The translations under genes were made by a program, and so were the position numbers. From NCBI RefSeq assembly GCF_000235625.1, contig NZ_AGTR01000009.1:1-64000 (forward strand): a DNA stretch of 64,000 nucleotides. Direction: 5' to 3'. Source of the stretch: Marinobacter manganoxydans MnI7-9. GTDB lineage: Bacteria > Pseudomonadota > Gammaproteobacteria > Pseudomonadales > Oleiphilaceae. Every line of letters starts with the position of its first letter. Position 1 is the first letter of the stretch. Shown here piece after piece: positions 1-11,336 of this stretch. The notes under the pieces are model-generated. The model was not told the DNA's origin and did no database searches. It worked only from the letters and a program-made list of their open reading frames with translations.

Positions 1-1809
1 GGCGGCGCCCACGCCGCTGACTTCCGCCAGCTCATCCAGGGTGCGCGGTTTGCGTTCCAGCATTCCAAACAGGGTAGTGTCATGGAAAATGACGTAGGGC
101 GGCACGCCCTGTTTGTCAGCCAGCTCCTTGCGGCAGGCTCGAAGCGCCTCCCAGCCGGCCTTGTCGGTAATCTGTTCTGAGACCGGCGAACCCGACCGGC
201 CGCCGTTTGCCCGGCCGGTTGTCTTCTTGATTTCCGGGTCCTTGCGCAGCTCAATGGTATGACGTCCTTTCAGCAGTGGCCGACACTGCTCGGTCAACTG
301 GAGCGCACCATAGCCCTCCGGATCTGCACGGAGGTAACCATTGGCCACCAGTTGCCGGTAGACCGATTTCCACTCGTTGGCACTCAGTTCGGTTCCAATG
401 CCGTAGGTTGACACCTGGTGGTGCCCGGATTGGAGAATCCGCTCGTTTTCCGAGCCTCGCAGAACATCAATCAGATAGGTAACGCCGAAACGCTGACCCG
501 TTCGGAAAACGCAGGAAAGGGCTTTCTGGACGGCGACAGTTCCATCCCAGGTGTCCGGTGGATTCAGGCAGGTGTCGCAATTGCCGCAGGGTTGCTCAAG
601 CTCGTCCCCGAAATAACGCAGCAGCACCTGACGCCGGCAACTGGTGACCTCACAAAGACCCAGCATCGCATCCAGCTTCTGCCGTTCCACGCGCTTGAAA
701 TGATCGTTACCCTGTGAGCTTTCCAGCATCTGGCGCAGTTTGATGACATCCTGCAGGCCATAAACCATCCAGGCCGTAGACGGCTTGCCGTCACGCCCGG
801 CCCGACCGGTTTCCTGATAGTAGGCTTCAAGGCTCTTCGGCAGATCCAGATGGGCGACAAAGCGCACGTCCGGTTTATCGATACCCATGCCGAACGCGAT
901 GGTGGCAACAATAATCACCCCGTCTTCACGCAGGAACCGCTCCTGGTGATGGGCACGCTGTTCCGAGGACAGGCCTGCATGATAGGGCAGAGCGGTATAG
1001 CCTTTCTGGGCCAGGGTTTTCGCGGTGGCGTCGACCTTGTTCCGGGACAGGCAGTAAACGATGCCGCAGTCGCCCTCATGTTCGGCTTTAATAAAATCCA
1101 GTAACTGTTTGTTCGCGTTTATTTTTGGCGCTATACGGTACTGAATGTTGGGGCGATCGAAGCCACTGACGAAGTGTCTTGCCTCTGTCAGTGACAGTCG
1201 TTCTGCAATTTCCTTTCGGGTTCGCTCATCCGCGGTTGCGGTCAACGCGATGCGGGGTACGCCGGGAAACTGTTCTGCCAGCATGCTGAGCTGAAGGTAA
1301 TCGGATCGGAAATCGTGACCCCATTGGGACACACAATGAGCCTCGTCGATAGCGAACAGCGAGATGGAGGCGTCATGCAGCAATTCGATGGTGCGCGGCT
1401 GTATCAGTCTTTCAGGGGCGCAGTACAGAAGGTCAAGCTCACCGGTCATGAGCGCGTATTCAGTCGCCCGGGCCTGCTCGAAATCCATGGTTGAATTCAG
1501 GAACGCAGCCCGGACCCCTAGCTCTTTCAATGCCGCAACCTGGTCCTGCATCAGGGCAATCAGAGGTGAAATTACGATCGCAGTGCCCGAGCGAACCAGC
1601 GCCGGCACCTGGTAGCAAAGAGATTTACCGCCGCCCGTCGGCATGAGCACAAGTGCATCGCGGCCTTCCGATACTTCCCGGATGATGTCACCCTGAAGCG
1701 GACGGAAGGATTCATAACCAAAGACTTCGTGCAGCACCTGTTCCGGATCACGGCCCGAGGTGGTTGGGCGCTCGGTGGAAAGCTGTTCGAAATCCTGATC
1801 AAGATACAT
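1..1809 (-). CDS. recQ: ATP-dependent DNA helicase RecQ (C-terminus off the left edge)
   Basis: This is a 3'-5' superfamily 2 helicase of recombination repair. The 603 visible codons read: Walker A MPTGGGKS near residue 56-63, the DEAH box IDEAHC near 155, the RecQ motif with QWGHDFR just after it, then helicase C with GRAGRDG and a zinc-binding cysteine cluster (CRRQ, CGNCDTC). A winged-helix segment follows, and the reading frame enters what should be the HRDC domain ([14 protein letters not shown]) when the window ends. E. coli RecQ is about 610 residues, so only a small C-terminal part is missing. The start is the ATG at 1809. No strong ribosome site is visible. The gene is divergent from the acyltransferase to its right. 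Confidence 0.93.
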   Translation of the reverse strand, partial: MYLDQDFEQLSTERPTTSGRDPEQVLHEVFGYESFRPLQGDIIREVSEGRDALVLMPTGGGKSLCYQVPALVRSGTAIVISPLIALMQDQVAALKELGVRAAFLNSTMDFEQARATEYALMTGELDLLYCAPERLIQPRTIELLHDASISLFAIDEAHCVSQWGHDFRSDYLQLSMLAEQFPGVPRIALTATADERTRKEIAERLSLTEARHFVSGFDRPNIQYRIAPKINANKQLLDFIKAEHEGDCGIVYCLSRNKVDATAKTLAQKGYTALPYHAGLSSEQRAHHQERFLREDGVIIVATIAFGMGIDKPDVRFVAHLDLPKSLEAYYQETGRAGRDGKPSTAWMVYGLQDVIKLRQMLESSQGNDHFKRVERQKLDAMLGLCEVTSCRRQVLLRYFGDELEQPCGNCDTCLNPPDTWDGTVAVQKALSCVFRTGQRFGVTYLIDVLRGSENERILQSGHHQVSTYGIGTELSANEWKSVYRQLVANGYLRADPEGYGALQLTEQCRPLLKGRHTIELRKDPEIKKTTGRANGGRSGSPVSEQITDKAGWEALRACRKELADKQGVPPYVIFHDTTLFGMLERKPRTLDELAEVSGVGAA

Positions 1810-1996
1810 AGAATAACCGGTTGCTCGGCTTGGAGCCGCTGTATTGATTCGGGTGGAGTGCCGGGTTCGGCGCAGTGGCGAATGATACCAGATTAACCCT
1901 GAGGATTGGCCAGCAAACCCACGGGCCGGGTGGAGGCAAACTAATCTAAGAAACGCTACAATACCGCGTTTTTGAACCACCGTTTCACGCCATACT

Positions 1997-3223
1997 GTGA
2001 CAGACACTGATAACAACAGGGCTTCCATGCAGGAATTTGATGCCATCCGTCCCTATTCGGACGAAGAAACCGGCGCTGCTATCAACCGCCTGGTCAACGA
2101 TCAGGAATTTCTGGATATGGTCGGTCGCTTCAAGTCACCGACTCTGGCCCGCTGGGCGCCGGCCATGTTGCGTGTGTTTACCCGTCGCTGGTTAAACAGC
2201 CATTTTGGTCACTACACACGAGTCGATGATCTCCAGGCCGGGCTTTCCAGCTACGTGGGTGAACTGGTTGAGAGCACAACCACGCGAGTAACGACCAGCG
2301 GGCTGGAGAACCTCGACAAGCGCGGCGCCTATCTGTTTATTTCGAACCATCGGGACATTGTTTTCGATCCCATGGTGGTGAACTACCAGCTGTTCCAGAA
2401 TGGTTTCCATACCACCCGAATTGCGATTGGCGACAACCTGCTTGCCAACCGGGTGTTCGCTGAAATGATGCGACTGAACAAGAGCTTTGTAGTGCGACGC
2501 AGCATGACAAGCCCCCGCGAGATGCGTGATGCCTACATCACACTCTCCGGCTTTATCAACCACAGCATCGATACCAATCACAGCATATGGATTGCCCAAC
2601 GCGAGGGCCGGGCGAAGGATGGGCTGGACTTTACCGACCCCGCCATCATCAAGATGTTCTATATGAGCCGCAAAAAAAGCGGGCTCGGGTTTGACGAAGC
2701 CATGAATCGGCTGCATGTGGTGCCAGTTTCCATTGCCTACGAGTACGATCCGTGCGATGCCGACAAAGCCCAGGAGCTGGAAACCCGGGCCCGGACCGGC
2801 CAGTACATCAAGCGAGAGGGTGAAGATACCGAACAGATCATGAAGGGACTGACCGGTTTCAAAGGGCACGTGCATGTGCACTTTGGTGCGCCCATCCATG
2901 ATTCACCGGATAACCCGAAAGATCTGGCCGCCCGTATAGATCGGGAGATGCATGCAAACTATCACCTGCATGCCTCCAACCTGGTGGCTTATCAGCAGCG
3001 TGGTCTTCATCCCCAGGCCCACGATACGCCGGATACCGTCAGCGATTCAGTGGTTACTGCCGAAACCTGGTCACCGGCGGAAATGGAAGCTGCTGAAGCC
3101 GAGATGGAGCGGAGACTGGAAGCCTGCGATCCGGCCATCCGGCCTTATCTGCTGGATATGTATGCCAACCCAGTGGTTACCGCGCTCGAAGCCAATGCCG
3201 AGAAATCCGGCCATTCCGAATGA
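1997..3223 (+). CDS. 1-acyl-sn-glycerol-3-phosphate-type acyltransferase (PlsC/PlsB-like superfamily)
   Basis: A 408-residue acyltransferase of phospholipid or lipid assembly. The acyltransferase motif I appears as [10 protein letters not shown] (NHxxxxD type) near residue 116-125. Further on come the substrate-binding VVRR and an EGRAKDG segment, which matches the EGxR motif III. The C-terminal third is acidic and helix-rich. There is no clear membrane span, so it is probably peripheral at the inner membrane. The given start is GTG 1997; the ATG at 2027 is an alternative, and neither has a good Shine-Dalgarno. It probably forms a transcription unit with the esterase 33 bp downstream. The precise acyl acceptor cannot be told from sequence. 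Confidence 0.8.
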   Translation: MTDTDNNRASMQEFDAIRPYSDEETGAAINRLVNDQEFLDMVGRFKSPTLARWAPAMLRVFTRRWLNSHFGHYTRVDDLQAGLSSYVGELVESTTTRVTTSGLENLDKRGAYLFISNHRDIVFDPMVVNYQLFQNGFHTTRIAIGDNLLANRVFAEMMRLNKSFVVRRSMTSPREMRDAYITLSGFINHSIDTNHSIWIAQREGRAKDGLDFTDPAIIKMFYMSRKKSGLGFDEAMNRLHVVPVSIAYEYDPCDADKAQELETRARTGQYIKREGEDTEQIMKGLTGFKGHVHVHFGAPIHDSPDNPKDLAARIDREMHANYHLHASNLVAYQQRGLHPQAHDTPDTVSDSVVTAETWSPAEMEAAEAEMERRLEACDPAIRPYLLDMYANPVVTALEANAEKSGHSE

Positions 3224-3256
3224 ACCGGCACATAATTTTCAGACATGAGGTAAACC

Positions 3257-3916
3257 GTGCAGGATCTTCAGTACATTGAGATTGAAACCGGGGAAAACCC
3301 GACCGCAGCCGTCATCTGGCTTCATGGCCTTGGTGCGAGCGGCCACGACTTCGAGCCCGTAGTGCCGGAACTGGGCCTGCCGGAAGATACAGCGGTACGC
3401 TTCATCTTTCCCCATGCGCCCAATCTGCCTGTCACCATCAACGGTGGCATGTCCATGCCCGCCTGGTACGACATCAAGGCCATGGATATCGACCGTGTGG
3501 TGGATACGGAACAGTTGCGGGCGTCTGCCGATGCGGTCGCCAAACTGGTCGAGCAGCAAAAACACAAAGGCATCCCGCCGGAGCGTATTATCATCGCCGG
3601 ATTCTCCCAAGGAGGCGCCGTTGCCTATGAACTGGGGCTCAGCTACCCGGAACGTTTTGGCGGTGTTCTGGCGCTTTCAACTTACTTCGCCACCGCGGAC
3701 ACGGTTGAGCGCTCTGAGGCCAATGCTGATGTGCCGATCAGCGTGTATCACGGAACCTTCGATCCGATGGTGCCGGAATCACTGGGTGTGCGCAGTGTCG
3801 AAACCCTGAAGGAGATGGGCTACGACCCTTCGTATCAGACATTCCCCATGGAACACAGTGTGTGCCTTGAGGAAATACAGGACATCGGCCGATTCATTCG
3901 CCGGCACCTGCTTTGA
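3257..3916 (+). CDS. carboxylesterase / phospholipase, alpha-beta hydrolase (abhydrolase_2 family)
   Basis: A 219-residue serine hydrolase of the small bacterial carboxylesterase (EstB-like) family. Visible features are WLHGLGASGHDF (oxyanion region), the nucleophile elbow GFSQGGAV, the acid in YHGTFDPMVP, and the catalytic histidine in MEHSVCLEE near the end. This gives a complete Ser-Asp-His triad. There is no signal peptide, so it is cytoplasmic. The GTG start at 3257 is preceded by GAGGTAAACC, a good ribosome site. It is convergent with glgP, from which it is separated by a hairpin. The natural substrate is unknown; short-chain esters and lysophospholipids are usual for the family. Confidence 0.88.
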   Translation: MQDLQYIEIETGENPTAAVIWLHGLGASGHDFEPVVPELGLPEDTAVRFIFPHAPNLPVTINGGMSMPAWYDIKAMDIDRVVDTEQLRASADAVAKLVEQQKHKGIPPERIIIAGFSQGGAVAYELGLSYPERFGGVLALSTYFATADTVERSEANADVPISVYHGTFDPMVPESLGVRSVETLKEMGYDPSYQTFPMEHSVCLEEIQDIGRFIRRHLL

Positions 3917-3922
3917 GGCACC

Positions 3923-3953
3923 GCCATGCCCTGGGTCAGACCCAGAGCATGGC
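3923..3953. terminator. hairpin between convergent esterase and glgP (possible bidirectional terminator)
   Basis: An inverted repeat with arms GCCATGC / GCATGGC and inner CTGGG / CCCAG around a short loop lies across the convergent gene ends. It includes the last codons of glgP. Neither side has a clear T-tract, so rho-independent termination is inferred from position and symmetry only. Confidence 0.45.
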
Positions 3954-6488
3954 GCCCATCTCCAACGGATGCGTCAGTGATTCGTGATAGGGGTACATCC
4001 TGAGCCTGAGAGTCTGCAAGCCGGGATAGGGGGGGTGCACGCGTGTAGAGAACACGGTTCGCCCCTCCGCTTCGCTTTCCTTATCCAGCAAGAAACTGTC
4101 GGGCCCCGGGCTGTTATGGGTGCCGGTGCATTCTGGGCTGACCAGGCACTCCACCCGCACATCCTCCGCTGACAGGCCATTGAGCCTTGCCTCGACTCTG
4201 AGTTCTACGCCGCCATCATGGGGGCAGGCAGCTTCGACGCAGCCAACCACGTTTAATTGCACTCCCGGCCAGGCATGCCTGACCCTTGCCTTCCAGTCTG
4301 CAAGTTCTTTGGCAACCTCGCCGTTGTCGGCCATCAGCAAAGCACCCTGGGTTGACGCCGGCTGGTAATAGTTATTGACGTAATCCATCACCATACGCCG
4401 GGCGTTAAACCTTGGTGTGATCGACTTCATCGAAGCCTTGGATCGCTGGACCCAGCCTTTCGAAAAGCCCTGGGAGGCGCGCTCGTAGTAGAGGGGAACC
4501 ACTTCGAATTCGAGCAGATCGATCAGGTCCCGGGCCTCTTCCTCATTCCGGAATTCAGGGTCCAGTTCGGTATCCCTGGGAGGGATGCCCCAGCCATTTT
4601 TGCCGTCATAGCCTTCGCCCCACCAGCCGTCGAGCACGCTGAGATTAAGAGCGCCATTGAGGGCTGCTTTCTCGCCGGAGGTGCCACTGGCCTCTTTCGG
4701 GTATTCCGGTGTGTTCAGCCACACATCGACGCCACTGAGCAGCCTGCGGGCCATGGCCTGGTCATAGTCCTCCAGGAGAATCAGGTGCCCCATCAACGAA
4801 GGGTGCATGGAAAGGTCGTGGATTACCTTGATCAGTTGCTGACCGGGTTTGTCCTTGGGATGGGCCTTGCCGGCAAATACCAGCACCACCGGGCGGTCCG
4901 GATCGGTAAGGATGCTTTCGAGGCGTTCCAGGTCCGAGAAGATCAGCGTCGCGCGTTTGTAGGTGGCGAACCGCCTTGCAAACCCGATAACCAGCGTGTC
5001 TTTTTCCGAGGAAACAAGCTGCCGGGTCATCCTGTCAGTGACGGAATGGCCGGTGCCGTTGCGTTTATGCTGGCGCTTGAGCCGCTGGACAATGTATTCG
5101 CCCATTTGCTGTTTCAGGGCCTTGTGAACGCTCCAGTAGTGATAGTCCGGGATCTGGTCGATAAACTTCCAGAATTCCGGGTTCCGGAGTTCACTTTTCC
5201 ACGTGGGCGCCTGTATATCGAACAGGCTGGACCATTCCGGCGCCAGAAACGTCGGTACGTGCACACCGTTGGTAATGTACCCGATAGGGTTTTCTGCCGA
5301 CGGCACCTGGGGCCAGATATCGCCCTCCATCAACGAGGCGACACCACCGTGAATCCGGCTCACCCCGTTGTGGAAACGAGAGCCGCGCAGGCCCAGACTG
5401 GTCATGTTGAAACTGTCCCCACCGTCCTTCGAGCCCAGGGCAAACACCTGATCAAAATCCAGGGCAGATTCCTCGATATATCGCCCCAGGGCATGATGAA
5501 CGAGGGAGCGGGGGAAGATGTCGTGGCCAGCCGGTACCGGCGTATGCGTTGTGAACAGCGTTGCGCCGGCAACGGCTTCAAGCGCGGCCTCGAAACTCAA
5601 CCCGGAAACCATGGTGTGCCTGCAGCGTTCCAGAATCTGGAATGCGGCATGGCCCTCGTTGATATGCCAGACGGTCGGCTTTAGGTTCAGCGCCTCCACA
5701 ACCCGGGTTCCACCAATGCCAAGCAGCATTTCCTGGCTGATCCGCGTGGACTCGTCGCCGCCGTAAAGCTGGAGCGTCAGATCCCGGTCTTCCGGGCCGT
5801 TTTCTTCGGTATTGCTGTCCAGCAGGTATAAGCGGATATGGCCTACGCGGGCTTCCCACACACGCGCCACAACATCACGCCCGGGGAAGGGGACGGAGAC
5901 CTTGAGCCACTTGCCGTCTATCTCCACCGGTGAAATAGGTAATTCATCGCTGGAATGGGACTGGTAGCGCGCAATCTGCTGACCGTGGGCGTCGATACTC
6001 TGGATAAAGTAACCCTGCCGATACAACAGACCCACAGCGACAAAGGGCAGGGCCAGGTCACTGGCGGCCTTGCAATGGTCGCCGGCAAGGATGCCCAGGC
6101 CGCCGGAATAGATCGGAAAACTTTCGTGGAAGCCGAATTCGGCACAGAAGTAAGCCACAAGAGCCTGTTCCGGATCGAGCTTCTCCGTCACTTCCGGGCC
6201 GGGGCCAGCCTCGAGATAGGCATCGTAGCTGCTCAGGACCCGACGATACTCGGCCAGAAACGCCCGGTCTTCAGACGCTTCATCGAGTCGATCCTGGGCA
6301 ACCCGCCGCAGGAAAAGCTTCGGGTTGTGCTCGACTTTCTGCCATAGCGGTAGGTCAATACGGACAAAAAGGCTTCGAACGCCGTGGTCCCAGCTGTAGA
6401 ACAGGTCATTGGCAAGCTCTTCCAGTCGTTCCAGGGGTTCGGGAAGCAGGGGATGAGCTTCAAGTCGGAATTCCGTTGCTTTATGCAT
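3936..6488 (-). CDS. glgP: alpha-glucan (glycogen/maltodextrin) phosphorylase, DUF3417 class
   Basis: Releases glucose 1-phosphate from alpha-1,4-glucans. The 850-residue protein has the N-terminal DUF3417 helical domain (LPEPLERLEELANDLFYSWD) that marks the Thermotoga/mycobacterial type of phosphorylase, then the GT35 catalytic core. The pyridoxal-phosphate lysine lies in EASGTSGEKAALNG. The residue before this lysine is Glu, where most relatives, including the second copy at 15046, have Met. I place the start at ATG 6488 because CTGGAGG precedes it by eight bases; a longer frame opens at 6521 without support. It is the last gene of the glgB-glgA-glgP run, 32 bp after glgA. Confidence 0.92.
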   Translation of the reverse strand: MHKATEFRLEAHPLLPEPLERLEELANDLFYSWDHGVRSLFVRIDLPLWQKVEHNPKLFLRRVAQDRLDEASEDRAFLAEYRRVLSSYDAYLEAGPGPEVTEKLDPEQALVAYFCAEFGFHESFPIYSGGLGILAGDHCKAASDLALPFVAVGLLYRQGYFIQSIDAHGQQIARYQSHSSDELPISPVEIDGKWLKVSVPFPGRDVVARVWEARVGHIRLYLLDSNTEENGPEDRDLTLQLYGGDESTRISQEMLLGIGGTRVVEALNLKPTVWHINEGHAAFQILERCRHTMVSGLSFEAALEAVAGATLFTTHTPVPAGHDIFPRSLVHHALGRYIEESALDFDQVFALGSKDGGDSFNMTSLGLRGSRFHNGVSRIHGGVASLMEGDIWPQVPSAENPIGYITNGVHVPTFLAPEWSSLFDIQAPTWKSELRNPEFWKFIDQIPDYHYWSVHKALKQQMGEYIVQRLKRQHKRNGTGHSVTDRMTRQLVSSEKDTLVIGFARRFATYKRATLIFSDLERLESILTDPDRPVVLVFAGKAHPKDKPGQQLIKVIHDLSMHPSLMGHLILLEDYDQAMARRLLSGVDVWLNTPEYPKEASGTSGEKAALNGALNLSVLDGWWGEGYDGKNGWGIPPRDTELDPEFRNEEEARDLIDLLEFEVVPLYYERASQGFSKGWVQRSKASMKSITPRFNARRMVMDYVNNYYQPASTQGALLMADNGEVAKELADWKARVRHAWPGVQLNVVGCVEAACPHDGGVELRVEARLNGLSAEDVRVECLVSPECTGTHNSPGPDSFLLDKESEAEGRTVFSTRVHPPYPGLQTLRLRMYPYHESLTHPLEMGAMLWV

Positions 6489-6520
6489 GTTGGTTGCCTC
6501 CAGGCGGGCAAGCGCTCGCA

Positions 6521-7984
6521 CTAATCCAGCTGTTGTTGGTCACGTTCTTTGAGAATACGTTGATACAGATCGCCATAGGTGCGAGCCCGCTGCTTCCAGG
6601 AATAGTCGATCGCCATGCCGTTGTCCTGCAATCGCCGCCATTGCTTACGTTTTTCAAAAACCTGTAGCGCGCGGTTTACGGCAGCCAGTAACGAATCGGC
6701 ATTGGCGCCGGTAAAAACGAATCCGGTGGCCTTGTCGATGCCAACCTCCTGAGGGTCCTGGACCGTGTCTGCCAGCCCGCCAACACCGTGCACCACCGGA
6801 ATCGTGCCGTACCTGAGGCTGTACATCTGGTTGAGCCCACAGGGCTCGAATCTCGATGGCATCAGGAACAGGTCACATCCGGCCGTGATGCGATGGGAGA
6901 GCCCCTCGTTGTAGCCCAACGTGAGAGACATTTGCCCCGGCCATTGCCGGGCAAGGCGTTTCAGGGGCTCCTCGTAACTGGCTTCACCGGAACCAAGAAC
7001 GACAAACTGGCAACCCTGTTCCAGCAGGCGCGGCATCACCGAAACCAGCCAGTCCACGCCTTTCTGTTCAACCAGTCGACCGATGAAGCCCAGTAGTGGA
7101 CCGCCGTTTACCTCCAGCCCGAGCTCTTGCTGCAGGCCGGCCTGGCACTGCGCCTTGTTCTTCAAGTGATTCCGACCATAGTGAAAAGACAGTTCAGGGT
7201 CCTCCTCGGGATTCCAGACCCGGTTATCGATGCCGTTGAGAATGCCGGTGAGCGCGTCCTGGCGGTGTCGGAGCAAACCATCAAGTCCATTACCGAATTC
7301 CGGGGTCTGGATCTCGAGCGCATAGGTCGGGCTGACGGTGGTGATTCGGTCACTGAAAACGAGGCCGCCCTTGATGAACGAAAGCTGCCCGTAGAATTCA
7401 AGCTGCTCGAGGTTCCAGAGCGAATCAGGCAGAGCCAGGGCACGGAAAGTCTCGTGGGAGAAGAGTCCCTGGTAGGCGAGGTTATGGATGGTAAACACAG
7501 TGCCGGGCCTGTCGTGGTAGGCCTCTAGAAATACCGGTATCAGCCCGGTTTGCCAGTCGTTGCAGTGAACCAGATCCGGTCTCCAGGACAGGCCTGCCTC
7601 TCCCATGGCGATCATGGCGCCGACCTTTCCGAACAGCTCAAAGCGATGGGCATTGTCCCACCAGTCTTTGCCTTCCTCGTTCTTGTAGGGGTTGCCAGGG
7701 CGATCAAACAATGGCGGACAGTCCACTAGCCATAGCGTGACAGCGGTGCCGGGCAGTCGGGTCTGCCAGAGGCTCACATTGTATTGCCCCAGCTGAAACC
7801 GCGCCTTCCTTCGGGAGCCTGCCTTTCTTGCCGCTCTCAAAGCATCGGGATAGCCCGGTAGAAGTATCTGTACGTCGTATTCCAGGCGGCAGAGCGCTTC
7901 CGGCAAACTTGCAGAAACGTCGGCAAGACCGCCGGTTTTCATCAAGGGATAAACCTCACTGGTTGCAAACAGCACCCGGATCAT
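6521..7984 (-). CDS. glgA: glycogen synthase (ADP-glucose starch/glycogen synthase)
   Basis: Transfers glucose from ADP-glucose to the growing alpha-1,4-glucan. The GT5 protein of 487 residues begins [19 protein letters not shown], with the ADP-glucose-binding KTGGLADV at residues 11-18. The C-terminal GT-B half has [14 protein letters not shown] and the E-x7-E-type motif in [17 protein letters not shown]. The ATG at 7984 overlaps the glgB stop codon (ATGA), and GAGG lies upstream inside glgB, so the two are translationally coupled. The upstream in-frame extension to 8041 belongs to glgB sequence and is not used. Substrate ADP-glucose is supplied by GlgC, encoded on the other arm of the locus. 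Confidence 0.95.
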   Translation of the reverse strand: MIRVLFATSEVYPLMKTGGLADVSASLPEALCRLEYDVQILLPGYPDALRAARKAGSRRKARFQLGQYNVSLWQTRLPGTAVTLWLVDCPPLFDRPGNPYKNEEGKDWWDNAHRFELFGKVGAMIAMGEAGLSWRPDLVHCNDWQTGLIPVFLEAYHDRPGTVFTIHNLAYQGLFSHETFRALALPDSLWNLEQLEFYGQLSFIKGGLVFSDRITTVSPTYALEIQTPEFGNGLDGLLRHRQDALTGILNGIDNRVWNPEEDPELSFHYGRNHLKNKAQCQAGLQQELGLEVNGGPLLGFIGRLVEQKGVDWLVSVMPRLLEQGCQFVVLGSGEASYEEPLKRLARQWPGQMSLTLGYNEGLSHRITAGCDLFLMPSRFEPCGLNQMYSLRYGTIPVVHGVGGLADTVQDPQEVGIDKATGFVFTGANADSLLAAVNRALQVFEKRKQWRRLQDNGMAIDYSWKQRARTYGDLYQRILKERDQQQLD

Positions 7985-9867
7985 AAAGCCGGCCTCAGAA
8001 TGATCGCGCCCAGTGGTGGCAGGGTTAGTTCCACGGACCACTCACGGTTCATCCAGGGCTGGGCATCCGCAGGCATGGGGTAGGGATTTCCCAGATTACT
8101 CCCACCGTAATACTCTGAATCGGAATTAAAAATTTCCCGCCAGTTGCCACCTTCAGGCAGGCCGATCCGATAGTGGTGTCTGGGCATCGGTGTGAAATTA
8201 ACGACAATCACCGAGGTTTCGCCCTTGGCGGTGCGCAGGAAACTGATCACTGACTGGGGGGAATCATGGCAGTCAATCCACTCGAAACCATCCGGCTTGA
8301 AGCAGGCGCCATGTAACGACACCTCCCGCCGGTAGATACCGTTCAGGTCCTGAACCAGCTTTTTAATACCCTGATGCTCCGGGTAGGCCAGTAGAGACCA
8401 GTCCAGTTCCCGGAATTCACTCCACTCCCGCCGCTGGCCGAACTCACCGCCCATGAAAAGAAGTTTGGCGCCCGGGTAACTGAACATGTAGGTAAAAAGC
8501 ACCCTCAAGGTAGCTCTCTGTTGCCATTCGTCGCCGGTCATTTTGTTGATCAGGCTGCCTTTGCCATGAACCACTTCGTCGTGGGAAAGCGGGAGCAGGA
8601 AATTCTCCGAGAAGGCGTAGAGCAGCCCAAAGGTCAGCTTGTCGTGATGATACTGACGATACACCGGATCCTGTGCCAGATAGTCCAGGGTGTCGTGCAT
8701 CCAGCCCATGTTCCATTTCAGGTTGAACCCGAGTCCGCCAATTTCCGGTGGCCGGGTTACACGTGGCCAGGAGGTCGATTCTTCCGCACAGACCAGCGTT
8801 CCGGGGAAGCGGCTTTGGCAGACCTGGTTCAATTCCCGCAGGAACTCAATGGCTTCGAGGTTTTCATGGCCTCCATGCACGTTGGGCTCCCATTCGCCTT
8901 CCTTGCGGGAGTAGTTGAGGTACAGCATGGAAGCCACCGCATCCACCCTGAGCCCGTCGATATGAAAGGCGTCCAGCCAGAACAAGGCACTGCCGATCAG
9001 GAAGTTCCGCACCTCATGCCGGCCATAGTTGTAGATGAGTGTGCCCCAGTCCTGATGGCGCCCTTTGCGGGGATCTTCATGTTCGTAAAGCGCGCTGCCA
9101 TCAAAGCGGGCAAGGGCGTGTTCATCGGTCGGGAAATGTCCCGGTACCCAGTCCAGAATCACGCCGATGTTGTGCCGGTGGCATTGGTCCACCAGATAAC
9201 GAAGATCGTCCGGCGTGCCGAACCGACTGGTGGGCGCGTAGTATCCGGTCGTCTGGTATCCCCAGGATTCATCCAGGGGGTGTTCCGTGACCGGCAACAG
9301 TTCAATGTGGGTGAAGCCCAGTTCGAGCACATAGGGAATGAGTTGGTCCGCCAGTTCCCGATAGGTCAGCCACCGACCCGAACCATGGTGGCGCCAGGAG
9401 GCGGCATGAACCTCGTAGATGGAGATAGGCGAATCCTGCCAGTTCCAGCGACCCCGCCGGGCCAGCCAGTCGCCATCGCCCCAGCCAAAATGGCCGCGCT
9501 CGGTGACTACAGCAGCGGTGGAGGGCCTGAGCTCGAAAGCCTGTCCGTAGGGATCGGTTTTCAGAATCTGCCGGCCTTTGTCCGTCGTGATGGCGAATTT
9601 ATAGAGAACGCCGTTACCGATGCCCGGGATAAAGCAGGACCAAACCCCCGTGCCTTCATGCAACGACATGGGATGGATGCCCGCGTTCCATTCGTTAAAG
9701 TCACCGGCAACACTGACGGCGCTGGCGTGGGGGGCCCAGACTGCAAACCGGACACCTTCCACACCTCGGTTCCTGCAGACATGGGCACCGAGCACGTTGT
9801 AAATGTGCCAGTGGCGACCCTCGGCAAAAAGGTGGAGGTCGAATTCGCTGAGCGTTGGACTGTCCAT
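7981..9867 (-). CDS. glgB: 1,4-alpha-glucan branching enzyme
   Basis: Forms alpha-1,6 branches in glycogen. It starts with a CBM48 domain ([21 protein letters not shown]) followed by the GH13 barrel. Catalytic segments visible are [11 protein letters not shown] (nucleophile Asp), CAEEST (acid/base Glu) and SHDEVVHGK (transition-state Asp). At about 628 residues it lacks the extra N1 module of the 728-residue E. coli enzyme, so it is the short type. The ATG at 9867 fits family N-termini (LSEFDLHLF); a second ATG at 9915 in frame would add 16 residues, and neither start has a strong ribosome site. It is first in the leftward operon, divergent from glgC. Confidence 0.93.
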   Translation of the reverse strand: MDSPTLSEFDLHLFAEGRHWHIYNVLGAHVCRNRGVEGVRFAVWAPHASAVSVAGDFNEWNAGIHPMSLHEGTGVWSCFIPGIGNGVLYKFAITTDKGRQILKTDPYGQAFELRPSTAAVVTERGHFGWGDGDWLARRGRWNWQDSPISIYEVHAASWRHHGSGRWLTYRELADQLIPYVLELGFTHIELLPVTEHPLDESWGYQTTGYYAPTSRFGTPDDLRYLVDQCHRHNIGVILDWVPGHFPTDEHALARFDGSALYEHEDPRKGRHQDWGTLIYNYGRHEVRNFLIGSALFWLDAFHIDGLRVDAVASMLYLNYSRKEGEWEPNVHGGHENLEAIEFLRELNQVCQSRFPGTLVCAEESTSWPRVTRPPEIGGLGFNLKWNMGWMHDTLDYLAQDPVYRQYHHDKLTFGLLYAFSENFLLPLSHDEVVHGKGSLINKMTGDEWQQRATLRVLFTYMFSYPGAKLLFMGGEFGQRREWSEFRELDWSLLAYPEHQGIKKLVQDLNGIYRREVSLHGACFKPDGFEWIDCHDSPQSVISFLRTAKGETSVIVVNFTPMPRHHYRIGLPEGGNWREIFNSDSEYYGGSNLGNPYPMPADAQPWMNREWSVELTLPPLGAIILRPAL

Positions 9868-9915
9868 AGACCGTGCTGTTCCTGACCAGATGAGGCGCTT
9901 TGAGCGTCCCTTCAT

Positions 9916-10070
9916 TGGACGCGAAAGGGCCTGTTTAAAAAATGACCCAAAACAAGTTTACGTCATAATTCCGTGCTAGTGTTCTACTATAGTTTAGGGC
10001 GTCAAAAACGTGGCAAACCCTTGCGGTTAAACGACCGGTTACAGGGAAGGTTTTCTTCAGGGAAGCAGCT
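9916..10070. promoter_or_regulatory. divergent promoter region between glgB and glgC
   Basis: This 155-bp AT-rich gap lies between the two arms of the glycogen locus and must hold both promoters. A TACTATAG stretch near 9985 is a -10-like candidate for glgC. I cannot assign convincing -35 boxes or an operator. The sequence before glgC contains CAGGGAAGCAGCT, a ribosome site for the ATG at 10071. Confidence 0.4.
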
Positions 10071-11336
10071 ATGCAAACGGCCAAGCGTTTCGTCAGTCGT
10101 CTCACTCGTCAGACTCTTGCTCTGGTACTTGCCGGAGGGCGGGGATCCCGCCTCCACGATCTCACCAAATGGCGGGCCAAACCGGCGGTGCCCTTTGGCG
10201 GCAAGTTCCGGATTATCGATTTTCCACTCTCGAACTGCATCAACTCCGGCATCGGGCAGGTTGGTGTGATCACCCAGTACAAATCCCATTCCCTGATCCG
10301 CCATATCCAGCGGGGTTGGGGGTTTCTCCGGGGAGAACTGGATGAGTTCGTAGAGCTCTTACCTGCGCAACAACGGATCGAGACTTCCTGGTATGAGGGA
10401 ACGGCAGACGCTGTGCTTCAAAACCTCGACATCATTCGCAGCCACCAGCCAGAGTATGTGCTGATTCTTGCGGGTGATCACGTGTACAAGATGGACTACG
10501 GCACTATGCTGGCCCATCACGTGGAGAATGATGCCGATATTACCGTGGGCTGTATTGAAGTACCTATCGATGAAGCCTCGGCATTCGGGGTGATGTCGGT
10601 AGATGACGAGTTGAGGGTCACCGAGTTCGTCGAGAAGCCCGAACAGCCCAAGCCAATGCCTGGCCAGCCCGGAAAGGCGCTGGCATCCATGGGCATCTAT
10701 GTGTTCAGCACCCAGGTGCTCTTCGACGAGCTCATGCGCGACCAGCAGATGGATGGCGAATCGTCCCACGATTTCGGCAAGGACATTATTCCCTCCGTCA
10801 TCAAGCGTTTGCGGGTGGTCGCCTTCCCGTTCCGTAATCCGGTTGAAAACAAGCCGGCCTATTGGCGCGATGTGGGCACCGTGGACGCACTCTGGCAGGC
10901 AAACCTGGAGCTGATCGGAATCAGCCCGGAGCTCAATCTCTATGATTCCCACTGGCCGATATGGACCTATCAGGAACAGCTGCCACCCGCAAAGTTTGTT
11001 TTCGATGATGACAATCGACGGGGCATGGCTGTGGACTCCATGGTGGCCGGCGGCTGTATTGTCTCCGGCGCTCTGGTGAAGCATTCCTTGTTGTTTTCGC
11101 AAGTTAAGATTCATTCATATAGTGAAATCTCGGATTCGGTCATCTACCCGGATGTCGAGATTGGCCGTCACTGCCACATCCGCAATGCCTTGATTGATCG
11201 TGGCTGCCGCATCCCCGAAGGGACGAGGATAGGTTTCGACGAGGCCGATGACCGGAAGCGTTTTCATGTATCGCCCAAAGGTATTGTGCTGATCACGCCC
11301 GAGATGCTCGGGCAGGATTATCCCCATGGCCTCTGA
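10071..11336 (+). CDS. glgC: glucose-1-phosphate adenylyltransferase (ADP-glucose pyrophosphorylase)
   Basis: Makes ADP-glucose from ATP and glucose 1-phosphate, the committed step of glycogen synthesis. The 421-residue protein shows the nucleotidyltransferase signature [11 protein letters not shown] near residue 19, the fructose-1,6-bisphosphate/activator-type segment [15 protein letters not shown], the glucose-1-P site region GTADAVLQN and EFVEKP, and a C-terminal left-handed beta-helix with hexapeptide-like repeats. Its length is usual for a homotetrameric bacterial GlgC under allosteric control. The end overlaps the following GH57 gene by 11 bp, which indicates one transcript for the rightward arm. 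Confidence 0.95.
   Translation: MQTAKRFVSRLTRQTLALVLAGGRGSRLHDLTKWRAKPAVPFGGKFRIIDFPLSNCINSGIGQVGVITQYKSHSLIRHIQRGWGFLRGELDEFVELLPAQQRIETSWYEGTADAVLQNLDIIRSHQPEYVLILAGDHVYKMDYGTMLAHHVENDADITVGCIEVPIDEASAFGVMSVDDELRVTEFVEKPEQPKPMPGQPGKALASMGIYVFSTQVLFDELMRDQQMDGESSHDFGKDIIPSVIKRLRVVAFPFRNPVENKPAYWRDVGTVDALWQANLELIGISPELNLYDSHWPIWTYQEQLPPAKFVFDDDNRRGMAVDSMVAGGCIVSGALVKHSLLFSQVKIHSYSEISDSVIYPDVEIGRHCHIRNALIDRGCRIPEGTRIGFDEADDRKRFHVSPKGIVLITPEMLGQDYPHGL

Noticed and set aside
2192-2899. 235-codon leftward open frame
   Set aside because: Antisense of the acyltransferase, which has a proper NHxxxxD motif.
4785-5684. 299-codon rightward open frame inside glgP
   Set aside because: Antisense of the phosphorylase, with composition typical of a shadow frame.
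8521-9885. 454-codon rightward open frame
   Set aside because: It is the opposite strand of glgB, whose catalytic motifs and operon context are clear. The rightward translation shows no family features.
10359-11114. 251-codon leftward open frame inside glgC
   Set aside because: Antisense of glgC with no recognisable product and no ribosome site.
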